64,000 nt of DNA from Pseudomonas sp. Irchel 3A7. GTDB taxonomy: Bacteria; Pseudomonadota; Gammaproteobacteria; Pseudomonadales; Pseudomonadaceae. The notes beneath the pieces were generated by a model that did not search any database, was not told the origin of the DNA, and saw only the letters and a list, made by a program, of their open reading frames with translations. The position numbers were made by a program, and so were the translations under genes. Of this stretch, positions 52,690-60,125 are shown piece by piece. Positions within the stretch are counted from its first letter, which is position 1. Every line of letters begins with the position of its first letter. The DNA is taken from NCBI RefSeq assembly GCF_900187565.1, contig NZ_FYED01000016.1:1-64000 (forward strand), in the 5' to 3' direction.

Positions 52690-53253
52690 ATGAGCATGTC
52701 CATGCAAATCGTGTCGGCGAAAAGTGAACTGTTCCAAAAAGTGCGTGCTTTAAGGTCTCGCTACATTGGTGACAACCCGGCCAGTGAAGAAAATTTTTCC
52801 GATGCCGAGGTATTACGCGATACCTATTCGTATCACATGGCTTATCTGGATGGAGGCGAGATTGTCGGTGCTATCCGGATAACTCCGTTGGGACATGGCG
52901 TGAGCTTTGTCGAACGGGTCGTTAATGTGGGGCATTATTTCGCTCATCCAATGGACTCGTTTGACGCCAATCGGCTGGTGTTGGATGAGAAGTATAGGGG
53001 CGGCCTGTACTTGAGGCACTTCCTTCTGCAAGCAGCAATTTGGTTAAGAGCCAATACGCAGTTTAGATACATCTCGGCTTTGTGTCGGGGGCGTCTGGCT
53101 GCCCTGTATGTCGATATCGGAGGGTGTGTTCTAGCCGACGACATCACTTGGACGAGCCGACAATCACCACGTGATTACAGTTTGGTTTACCTGGAGCTGG
53201 AAACCGTCTTTAACACCATAAAAGGGAAAGTAATTCATGGACAATTTCTTTAA
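52690..53253 (+). CDS. LuxI/FeeM-like GNAT N-acyltransferase
   Basis: The 187-aa protein has the GNAT-related fold of autoinducer and N-acyl-amino-acid synthases. Visible parts: VRALRSRYIG (residues 15-24), YLDGGEIVGAIRITPLG (as LuxI GxxRLLPT), SFDANRLVLDEKYRG (as LuxI ExSR) and the C-terminal half IGGCVLADDITW (as RxGF). The LuxI tryptophan and glutamate are not strictly kept, so the family match is FeeM-like rather than orthodox LuxI. ATG at 52690 follows GGGG; it overlaps the next gene by 17 bp, implying coupling. It should move an acyl group, probably made by the upstream ligase, to an amine. Confidence 0.65.
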   Translation: MSMSMQIVSAKSELFQKVRALRSRYIGDNPASEENFSDAEVLRDTYSYHMAYLDGGEIVGAIRITPLGHGVSFVERVVNVGHYFAHPMDSFDANRLVLDEKYRGGLYLRHFLLQAAIWLRANTQFRYISALCRGRLAALYVDIGGCVLADDITWTSRQSPRDYSLVYLELETVFNTIKGKVIHGQFL

Positions 53254-53923
53254 AGAATTGAATGCCATTGTTGACAGCGGCTGGGACAAAATCAAAAAGG
53301 GTCGCTATTGGAGTCACAGCCTCGAGCAACCAATTACGGTCGAGCTTTATCAGCAGGTGATGCTCCAGGTTTACCATTACACCCGCTTCAACTCGATCAA
53401 TCAGGCAGCCTGTGCTTTCAGAGCGGATCCGGGCCAGACAACGCTGCTGCGCTTCGTTTACAAGCACGCGCTTGAAGAACTGGGCCACGAGAAAATGGTC
53501 ATTCGTGACCTGGAGTCTATCGGTGCCTTGCCTGCGTCGCTGCCTGTGCCGCTTCCTCCCACTCAGGCGCTGATCTCCTATCTGAACGACGTGGCCATCC
53601 GCCTGGGACCGATTGCCCGCTTGGGGTACAGCTATTGGGCGGAGGGAGTGTATGAACACATCCAGCCCATTCTGAACAAGTTCCGTGTAGACCTGGGACT
53701 TAGTGACGAGCAAATGACGTTCTTTGTCGCCCATTCGACCATTGATGAAAAGCATTCCGAAGAAGTGCGCTTGGCGATGCAGCGCGCGGTGAAGACGGAT
53801 GAAGAGCGAGCACTAATCAAAGAAGTGGCGAGGGTGACGTTGTACCTCACCGGTCAGTTGCTGGAGGAGTCGTTGCTGGAATATGAGCGTCTCGTTGACG
53901 CCCCATTGGCCAAGACGTCCTGA
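53237..53923 (+). CDS. Haem-oxygenase-like diiron oxygenase (TenA/PqqC-like)
   Basis: The 228-aa all-helical protein belongs to the iron-containing haem-oxygenase-like (HDO) group. Metal ligands fit ALEELGHEKMV (Glu and His, about residue 75), YWAEGVYEH (about 135) and HSTIDEKHSEEV (Asp and His, about 168). Relatives include UndA (fatty-acid decarboxylase), SznF (N-oxygenase) and CADD. Possible reactions are N-oxygenation of an amine such as anthranilate or oxidative cleavage of an acyl chain. AAGGGAAAG precedes the ATG, inside the end of the GNAT gene. Confidence 0.78.
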   Translation: MDNFFKELNAIVDSGWDKIKKGRYWSHSLEQPITVELYQQVMLQVYHYTRFNSINQAACAFRADPGQTTLLRFVYKHALEELGHEKMVIRDLESIGALPASLPVPLPPTQALISYLNDVAIRLGPIARLGYSYWAEGVYEHIQPILNKFRVDLGLSDEQMTFFVAHSTIDEKHSEEVRLAMQRAVKTDEERALIKEVARVTLYLTGQLLEESLLEYERLVDAPLAKTS

Positions 53924-53927
53924 ACTG

Positions 53928-54539
53928 ATGAAGCTGATCGTCATTGTCGGGTCAAGCCGGGCACACGGGGTCAGCAGTAAAGTGGTGTCGTTGATTCGAC
54001 GCCACTTGGAAGGACGCGCCTCGGTCGAAGAACTCTGGCTTCGCAATTATCGTATCGACTACTGCGATGCCGATAACGCCTGTTCACACATCGATTGTTC
54101 CCTGCCAGACGATGTGGCCGCGATCGTAAATGAAATGGTCAAGGCGGACGCCATTCTGTACCTGCCGGTGATGCATGCCTAGGGAACCAACAGCCGTTTC
54201 CAGGCATTTCTGGAGCGGGTGGGGTATGGCTTCATGCGTCCGCGTGAGCGACCGTTGCGAGACAAGCTTGCGGCTGTGGCGGTGGTGGGGCGTCGATACG
54301 GCCACACGGCGGTATTTAGCCAGGTGGTGCTCAATGCCCTGTTGAATAAAATGGTATTGGTCGGCTCGGGGTTCCCGGCCACGTTCAACACACAACTAGT
54401 TCAGGACCCAGAGGCGGAACAGGCATTGCGGGAAACACTGGATCGCCTTGTGGAGCACTATCACAAATTGAATGAAAGTCCCTGTGGTGGCGTCGAGCGT
54501 TTGCGCCTGCTAAAGCAAGTCCAATTTCAAACGGGATGA
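53928..54539 (+). pseudogene. NADPH-dependent FMN reductase interrupted by an amber codon
   Basis: The frame reads as one 203-codon flavodoxin-fold reductase, beginning MKLIVIVGSSRAHGVSSKV (FMN phosphate loop) and including the usual YLPVMHA-x-GTNSRFQ segment, but codon 85 is TAG at 54180-54182. Tyrosine (TAT/TAC) is one base away and would fit. After the stop the same frame continues for 118 codons with good family sequence (LAAVAVVGRRYGHTAVFSQV). It could be a recent nonsense mutation, a sequencing error or readthrough. It would supply reduced flavin to the preceding oxygenase. Confidence 0.75.
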
Positions 54540-54546
54540 TGCATAG

Positions 54547-55437
54547 ATGCCTATTCGAGATTCATTGATAGCCGTACTAGTGGCGTTCTTGTGGGGGGCA
54601 CAAGTAACGGCGGTTAAAATTGGCGGACAAGAGCTTCCGCCTATCCTCATGGTCGCGATGCGCTTTGCCTTGATGGCGGCTGTTTTATTACCTTTTTGTG
54701 GAATTCCCAAACGATACGAACTTCTCCAAGTGTTCTGGATCGGTTCCCTGGGAGGGGCGCTACATTTCGGGTTGTTGTATTGCGGTATTTCACGAGTGGA
54801 TGCCTCGACGTCTGCTGTTGTTTACCAACTTGCGACACCATTCACTCTGTTGCTGGCTTTTGCTGTTTTGGGGGAGCGCATCGCATTACCCGTCGTGGGG
54901 GGGATTATCGTAGCGTTGCTAGGCGTGCTGACGGTGTTGGGAGGCGTTGGCAAAGGCGGTACGTTGGCGGGAATATTGCTGGTGATTGCTGCGGCTTTTG
55001 TCTTCGCCGTGGGAACATTGCTCACCAAGCGGTGGGGACCTTTCAACCCGCTAGTTATAAGCGGGTGGACGGCATTGATTGCGGCACCGGAGTTGTTGAT
55101 TGTTTCGGCTGCGGTTGAGGGGCAGGCGTGGGGGGCTGTCCTGATAGCCAGTCCGACGGCCTGGGCCGCCATGCTGTATACGGCCGTCAGTGGTGGGCTG
55201 ATTGGATTTGGCTTGTGGTATTGGCTTTTGGGCAGACACCCCGTCCAGCGCCTGACGCCGTTTCTATTATTGGTGCCGGTTTTTGCGGTTGCAGTTAGCC
55301 AGTTTCTCTTGAAAGAAGGTTTGTCACTGAGCCTTATCGTTGGCGGTGTGGCGGTTTTGGTCGGTGTCGGGCTCTGTCAGATCCCCGGCAGACTTGTGCA
55401 GGTAACAACCCGCCTGATTGATCGGCGAACCCATTAA
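54547..55437 (+). CDS. DMT-superfamily (EamA) exporter of the cluster
   Basis: The 296-aa inner-membrane protein has ten helices in two EamA repeats (about residues 5-135 and 145-285). It lies 7 bp after the flavin reductase gene and 13 bp before the hydrolase gene. By context it exports the pathway product or provides self-resistance. Base composition is like its neighbours in the cluster rather than the chromosome. Confidence 0.83.
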   Translation: MPIRDSLIAVLVAFLWGAQVTAVKIGGQELPPILMVAMRFALMAAVLLPFCGIPKRYELLQVFWIGSLGGALHFGLLYCGISRVDASTSAVVYQLATPFTLLLAFAVLGERIALPVVGGIIVALLGVLTVLGGVGKGGTLAGILLVIAAAFVFAVGTLLTKRWGPFNPLVISGWTALIAAPELLIVSAAVEGQAWGAVLIASPTAWAAMLYTAVSGGLIGFGLWYWLLGRHPVQRLTPFLLLVPVFAVAVSQFLLKEGLSLSLIVGGVAVLVGVGLCQIPGRLVQVTTRLIDRRTH

Positions 55438-55450
55438 GAGGTGATTCTCC

Positions 55451-56326
55451 ATGGAGTGGCCAGGTCAGTTGGCATTGCTCGTCTTGCGTCAGCAAAACCG
55501 GTTTCGCTACAGACTTACAGCCCGGTGCTGGAAAGCAAAAAGTTATGAGATTGCCTATTTGCACTCGACTTGCCGCGAGGCCAAGTCCACCCTGGTGTTC
55601 CTCCATGGATTAGGGGCCAGTAAGGATCAGTGGGGGCCGCAAATATACTCGTTGGTGGACACTTACAACTGCGTATTCCTCGACCTTCCCGGTGAAGGGG
55701 AGTCCTCGTTCGACGGCGTGCAAAGTTACAGTCCTGTGGCTCAAGTGGAGCGACTGAAGGCTTTTTTCGATGCGCAGTCTTTCAAGGACGTAGTATTGAT
55801 TGGCAACTCCATTGGTGGCTGCATTGCCTGCCTTTATGCGGCCACTTATCCGGCAGAGGTGTCCCGTTTAATCGCAATAGCGCCTGCCGGTTTGCCGGCT
55901 GCAAGGCTTAGTCCGGCCATGAGCCAGTTTCTTGAGTCTGGCAAGCATCCGTTTGGCTACCGGACCGTCTGTGAAATGCGGAAGCTTTGGGAGATCGTGT
56001 TTACTCGAGCGCCCAAGGTCCATGCGTTTCTGGCAAAGGCTCTGGCTGCTAGGGGAGCGCTTTGCTATGCGAGGATCGGGAAAATACTGGAAGATTTCAA
56101 GGGCTCCGGTTTGTACCCGCTTCAAATGCGGCTCGCGGAAGTCAAGGCGCGGACCTTAATTGTGTGGGGGAGCAACGATCGCGTATTTGATATTTCTTGC
56201 CTGGATGAGATTAACCGACTACTGCCACAGGCAAGCGTCTGCATTATCGAGGGTGCGGGGCATGTCCCGTATCTGGAGTGTGGCGAGGAGACACTGGATG
56301 CCATCCAGCGGTTCCTAGCAATATAG
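55451..56326 (+). CDS. Alpha/beta hydrolase
   Basis: The 291-aa protein has the alpha/beta hydrolase fold: oxyanion-hole HGLGASKDQWGPQ (about residue 50), nucleophile elbow GNSIGG (Ser, about 118), acid in VWGSNDRVF (about 239) and catalytic histidine in GAGHVPYLE (about 267). It resembles 2-hydroxy-6-ketonona-type or thioesterase-like hydrolases. It may release or trim the acylated product. A GAGGTGATT ribosome binding site precedes ATG. It ends the first transcription unit. Confidence 0.82.
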   Translation: MEWPGQLALLVLRQQNRFRYRLTARCWKAKSYEIAYLHSTCREAKSTLVFLHGLGASKDQWGPQIYSLVDTYNCVFLDLPGEGESSFDGVQSYSPVAQVERLKAFFDAQSFKDVVLIGNSIGGCIACLYAATYPAEVSRLIAIAPAGLPAARLSPAMSQFLESGKHPFGYRTVCEMRKLWEIVFTRAPKVHAFLAKALAARGALCYARIGKILEDFKGSGLYPLQMRLAEVKARTLIVWGSNDRVFDISCLDEINRLLPQASVCIIEGAGHVPYLECGEETLDAIQRFLAI

Positions 56327-56974
56327 CTATAAAGTTCTAATAGTCATCTGGCCGCCCCTGCCTCACGAACGCGGCTCATTTTTACGAGCTTTCCCACCGA
56401 CAAAACCTTACATGATATTTCTACGAGACCTGTCTCAATGATTCGCGTCATGGCGGTATTTGGTGCGGCGTGGTCGCACTACGCTCATCTCTTTGTAGAC
56501 CGACGCGGGAATCGGATCGCAGTGCAGATGCACGACAGTCTGAGCATCTGTTCGGCGACAGGCTGCCTGCACTAAATCGACTCGCTTCAGCGAACGACAT
56601 GGATCGCAGCTACCGCGAAATATAAAGGACTGAGGTATTGGGTTTTGGATTTCTTTAATGCCGTGTTCTTTCTGACGGAGTATTCCGCAGGCTTTACAGG
56701 ACATTTCTGACATACCCAGAATGGAGAATCTGGCAGAGTCAATGCCATGATTTTAACATTTTCTTTCGATCTGTTCGGTGCCACACAAGTGTGGAATCTA
56801 ACTGTGCTGATTGGATCAGCAAAGGGCATGCGTTTGCTTGCGGTGCACGGATCGGATCGAAGGATCCATTAATTAATAGTTGAGCTGTCTGATCTGTTTG
56901 GCAGTTTAGGGCGTCGACCCAGGCGGTCGGCGCTGATCTGTGTGAACTGCTGGCGATAATATAGGAGTAATGTC
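56327..56974. other. 648-bp gap inside the cluster
   Basis: No family-like gene is seen. Short minus-strand frames at 56435-56713 and 56587-56829 and a 45-codon plus-strand frame at 56438-56575 have no ribosome binding site and no recognised content. The right end holds the lux-box-like site and the promoter of the anthranilate-synthase genes. The composition is A+T-rich. Confidence 0.5.
56887..56906. promoter_or_regulatory. Lux-box-like site before the anthranilate-synthase genes
   Basis: GTCTGATCTGTTTGGCAGTT shares 14 of 20 bases with the site at 51201-51220, with the common core CTG-T-TGTT-GGCAG. It keeps CT-N12-AG. It lies 69 bp before the TTG start of the next gene. Confidence 0.48.
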
Positions 56975-58450
56975 TTGAGTAGGATAACCGCCTCCGTTAG
57001 TGTTCTGGCTCATACTGAGCGCTTGAAATGCGACCCGCTGGCTGTGTATGAAGCAGCGGCAAAAGCATTCGGCACCGATAAGACCTTTATACTTGAATCA
57101 CTGTCTGGCCCCAGCCGCGATCGTAAGGCGACCATAATCGGCATGGAGCCATTACTGGCGGTAAAAATTTATGAGGGGTACGCGATAATTGAGGGAAGTG
57201 AACTACTGACTGCCCATCTAAGAAGTTCGCTGTCGGAGCAGGGCGTTTTTCTGGACAACATTGGACGTGTCAGTATTGATTCGAACGATGCCGTATGGGA
57301 TTTGTTACGTGCGATACAAACATCCTTTGATGTTCCGCATCAGCCTAATCCTAGTCTCGCTTTTTTTGGTTATCTCTCATATGACAGTGTCCGGTTTGTC
57401 GAAAATATTCCGGACCTGACCGAGCGGACCATTGACTATCCGATCATTGCCTTGAGCGTTTTTCAGACGCTAGTGTACTTCCATGCCAATGGAAGTGTAG
57501 ATATTTTGGTTAATAATTGTTCTCTATGGGCGCACCGCAGAACCGATGACTATTCCGCGCTGTTGGCTGGTGCTATCGACATTCAGACCACTAACGCGCC
57601 GGTTGTTTATCCGTCCGTTACGGTGGCTCGGGATACTGTGGAAAAAGAGCAGTTCCTTGGCTGGGTCGACAATGCGCTGGAGCACATTCGCCAAGGAGAT
57701 ATCTACCAAATTCAATTGGGTCACGAAGTGCAGATTGATACACCTATTAAACCCTTTGAAGTATATCGGGCATTGCGCAGAAATAACCCTTCACCCTACA
57801 TGTACCTAGCTAATCTGGCCGGGGTCGACCTGATTGGCGCCAGCCCCGAACTGTTTGTTCGGATCAAGGGCGATCTGATCGAGATGAGGCCCATCGCTGG
57901 AACCATAGGGAAAGTACGCGGTGTATCTTCCAACGAGTTGATCTTGAGCATGACACGCTCTGAAAAAGAGCGAGCGGAGCATTTAATGCTTGTGGACTTG
58001 TGCAGAAATGATATCGGGCGCGTCTGTCAGCCGGGCTCACTTGAGGTCGATGAGTTGATGTTGGTCGAGGAGTACTCTCACCTCTATCACATGGTGTCAA
58101 ACGTACGCGGATTATTACAAAAAGGATTTGATGCTTTTGATGTTATTAAGGCTTCTTTTCCAGCGGGAACTATGACGGGTGCACCGAAAATTCGGGCAAT
58201 GCAGATTATTGAAGGTATGGAAAATAACCGTCGTGGGATATATGCTGGAGCGGTCGGTCTAATTGGATTCGACGGTAGTGTCAATACGGCTTTGTGTATC
58301 CGGTCAGCGGTACATAAAGGAGGGGTCTATTACTTGAGGGCTTCTGCAGGTGTTGTCGCGGACTCGATTCCAGATAGCGAATGGACTGAAACCTTTTACA
58401 AAATGGGTTCTGTTTATCGCGCCGTTACCGGAAGGGAGATGCAGGAGTGA
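56975..58450 (+). CDS. Anthranilate synthase component I paralogue (TrpE/PhnA-like)
   Basis: The 491-aa chorismate-utilising enzyme has the catalytic motifs of the TrpE/PabB family: PIAGTIGKVRG (PIAGT is the TrpE form, PIKGT would be PabB), LMLVDLCRNDIGRV (LGRND in most), and FPAGTMTGAPKIRAM. The N-terminal domain keeps ILES, part of the tryptophan site. A TTG start follows AGGAG at 7 bp. It overlaps the glutaminase gene by 4 bp. It probably makes anthranilate for the cluster; ADIC or aminodeoxychorismate are alternatives. Confidence 0.82.
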   Translation: MSRITASVSVLAHTERLKCDPLAVYEAAAKAFGTDKTFILESLSGPSRDRKATIIGMEPLLAVKIYEGYAIIEGSELLTAHLRSSLSEQGVFLDNIGRVSIDSNDAVWDLLRAIQTSFDVPHQPNPSLAFFGYLSYDSVRFVENIPDLTERTIDYPIIALSVFQTLVYFHANGSVDILVNNCSLWAHRRTDDYSALLAGAIDIQTTNAPVVYPSVTVARDTVEKEQFLGWVDNALEHIRQGDIYQIQLGHEVQIDTPIKPFEVYRALRRNNPSPYMYLANLAGVDLIGASPELFVRIKGDLIEMRPIAGTIGKVRGVSSNELILSMTRSEKERAEHLMLVDLCRNDIGRVCQPGSLEVDELMLVEEYSHLYHMVSNVRGLLQKGFDAFDVIKASFPAGTMTGAPKIRAMQIIEGMENNRRGIYAGAVGLIGFDGSVNTALCIRSAVHKGGVYYLRASAGVVADSIPDSEWTETFYKMGSVYRAVTGREMQE

Positions 58451-59040
58451 AAGTTTTCCTGATTGATGCTTATGACAGCTTTGTATTTATTATCAGTCAG
58501 TACCTTGAGCAGTTGGGCCTAGAAACTCACGTAGAGCGTAATGATGTTCCGAACCTGATTGAAAGAATTGAAGCGTACGCGCCAGACTTTTGCGTGTTGG
58601 GACCTGGGCCTGGTCATCCACGTGACGCCGGTTATAGCGAGGTAATCCATCATTTTAAAGGGCGCTTGCCTATATTAGGCGTGTGCCTTGGGCATCAGGC
58701 TATCGGCCTGAGTTTCGGTGGTTCAGTTGTTCGAGCTGCCAACGTAATGCATGGGAAAATCAGCACAATAAACAACGATGGTCGAGGTGTTTATGCTCAT
58801 ACCAATTGCAAGCCGATCAAGGCGACACGCTACCATTCGCTGATTATCGATAAAAAAGATCTACCTGAGGATCTAATTGTGACATCCACTGCAAATGATG
58901 ACGAATATATAATGGGGGTGCGACATCTTGAGTATCCAATAGAAGGTGTTCAGTTTCATCCCGAGAGTATTTTGACGGAGGAGGGTATTAAAATATTTAA
59001 AAGTTTTATAGAGCAGCACTGTCGTGAGTCATGGTTATAA
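58447..59040 (+). CDS. Glutamine amidotransferase (TrpG/PhnB/PabA-like)
   Basis: Delivers ammonia from glutamine to the chorismate enzyme. The 197-aa class I amidotransferase has the nucleophile loop GVCLGHQAIG (Cys, about residue 78), the oxyanion GPGPGHPRDAG and the His-Glu pair QFHPESILTEEG (about 170). A GTG start overlaps the TGA of the previous gene, so the two subunits are translationally coupled. It uses the A+T-rich codons of the cluster, unlike a chromosomal trpG. Confidence 0.85.
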   Translation: MKVFLIDAYDSFVFIISQYLEQLGLETHVERNDVPNLIERIEAYAPDFCVLGPGPGHPRDAGYSEVIHHFKGRLPILGVCLGHQAIGLSFGGSVVRAANVMHGKISTINNDGRGVYAHTNCKPIKATRYHSLIIDKKDLPEDLIVTSTANDDEYIMGVRHLEYPIEGVQFHPESILTEEGIKIFKSFIEQHCRESWL

Positions 59041-59110
59041 GTGGCGGGCTACGGGGTGTCTATGTCTAAAGTTGTAATTTCAGTGTTGAAAGGTATCAAA
59101 TAGAGCTTTC

Positions 59111-59896
59111 ATGAGTGGTGGGGGTATCATGGATGACTTATATAGATGTAGAAAAAAAGAAGCGCTTCTGAGGGGCGGCTTAGAAGAATCATTGGATGAT
59201 TTCTCTGTTCTTTCCAAGGAATTGCATCGAAGTGATTGGGAGCGCCATTTGCGCAAGGTACTGCGTCGAATCGGCTATGACCGTTTCTTACTGAGCCTGA
59301 GTTGCGCTACAACCAATGACCCTTTCAGCAGGATCATGACGACTTACCCTTCTGATTGGCTCAGGCGATACAAAGATGAGAATTTTATTCAGGTGGACCC
59401 AATAATTCGGCACTGCCGTCACCACTTCGTGCCACTATACTGGGAGGCCGCGCGGAGGCAGGCACGAGGGCGGTCCCATGAATTCTGGAAGGTACGCGAG
59501 GGGTATGGCCTTTTACAAGGGGTCAGCATTCCTCTGCGGTGTAACGAAATGGTCGGATCACTCAATGTCGCTCTGAGCATGAACTCTAATGATAAATTAT
59601 ACGACGGCCTAAATTCTTCACTAGGAAAGCTATTTATGCTGGTTCCATTCCTTTTGGAAGGCTCACAGAAACAATTGAAAGAACCGCGCGAGCAGTTCTG
59701 CAGCCTGACCCTGCGAGAGTCCGAAGTGCTGAAATGGTCGGGGGTTGGTAAAACGACTTGGGAGATAAGCTGCATACTAGGGTGCTCTGAACGCACTATC
59801 AATTTTCATATCGCCAACGCAAGTCGAAAACTGGGCTCTTTCAGCCGGCGGCAAGCGATATGCGTGGCGTTGGCGCAGGGGATAATTTCGCTTTAG
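59111..59896 (+). CDS. LuxR-family quorum-sensing regulator
   Basis: The 261-aa protein has an N-terminal autoinducer-binding domain (about 45-180) and a C-terminal GerE helix-turn-helix (about 195-255). The pocket residues conserved in acyl-homoserine-lactone receptors are all visible: Trp in SDWLRRY, Tyr in the same, Asp-Pro in IQVDPIIRH, Trp in YWEAA and Gly in GLLQGVSIP. The DNA-binding part has the typical CSERTINFHIANASRKL. A second ATG at 59129 after GGGGG is possible. It is expected to bind the two lux-box-like sites of the cluster. Confidence 0.84.
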   Translation: MSGGGIMDDLYRCRKKEALLRGGLEESLDDFSVLSKELHRSDWERHLRKVLRRIGYDRFLLSLSCATTNDPFSRIMTTYPSDWLRRYKDENFIQVDPIIRHCRHHFVPLYWEAARRQARGRSHEFWKVREGYGLLQGVSIPLRCNEMVGSLNVALSMNSNDKLYDGLNSSLGKLFMLVPFLLEGSQKQLKEPREQFCSLTLRESEVLKWSGVGKTTWEISCILGCSERTINFHIANASRKLGSFSRRQAICVALAQGIISL

Positions 59897-60125
59897 TAAG
59901 TAACACAGAAAGTGGCTGCTAATTTCACGTCGTTCGTGGCTAAGATTAATGAGTTTTTCAACCATTAATAAGGAAGAGGCTCCCATGATCGGAGATGTTC
60001 AAGCGCAGCTTTGATGTCTCGCAGATCTATCAAGTGTGGTGTAGGCATTTGACGTACACCAAACTCGGTAGGCGATGGTTGTTTTTTACGACGATTCTCG
60101 AACCCGAATTCCGAAGTACTCGGAG
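59897..60125. other. Right junction of the inserted block
   Basis: The 229-bp gap between the convergent luxR and cpxR ends holds a small inverted repeat, TTAATG (59946-59951) and CATTAA (59963-59968), and a possible dead gene start at 59984 with AGGAAGAGG before an ATG that stops after nine codons. The compositional change to chromosomal sequence occurs around 60100-60126. No complete transposase is visible. Confidence 0.45.

Noticed and set aside
56438..56575. 45-codon plus-strand frame
   Set aside because: No ribosome binding site and no similarity that I recognise.
56435..56829. Minus-strand frames of 92 and 80 codons in the cluster gap
   Set aside because: No ribosome binding site or recognised family, and they are in different registers. 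The first is cysteine-rich, but no zinc-finger spacing is consistent.
59984..60013. Nine-codon frame after AGGAAGAGG
   Set aside because: Too short to call a gene; it may be the start of a destroyed gene at the insertion junction.
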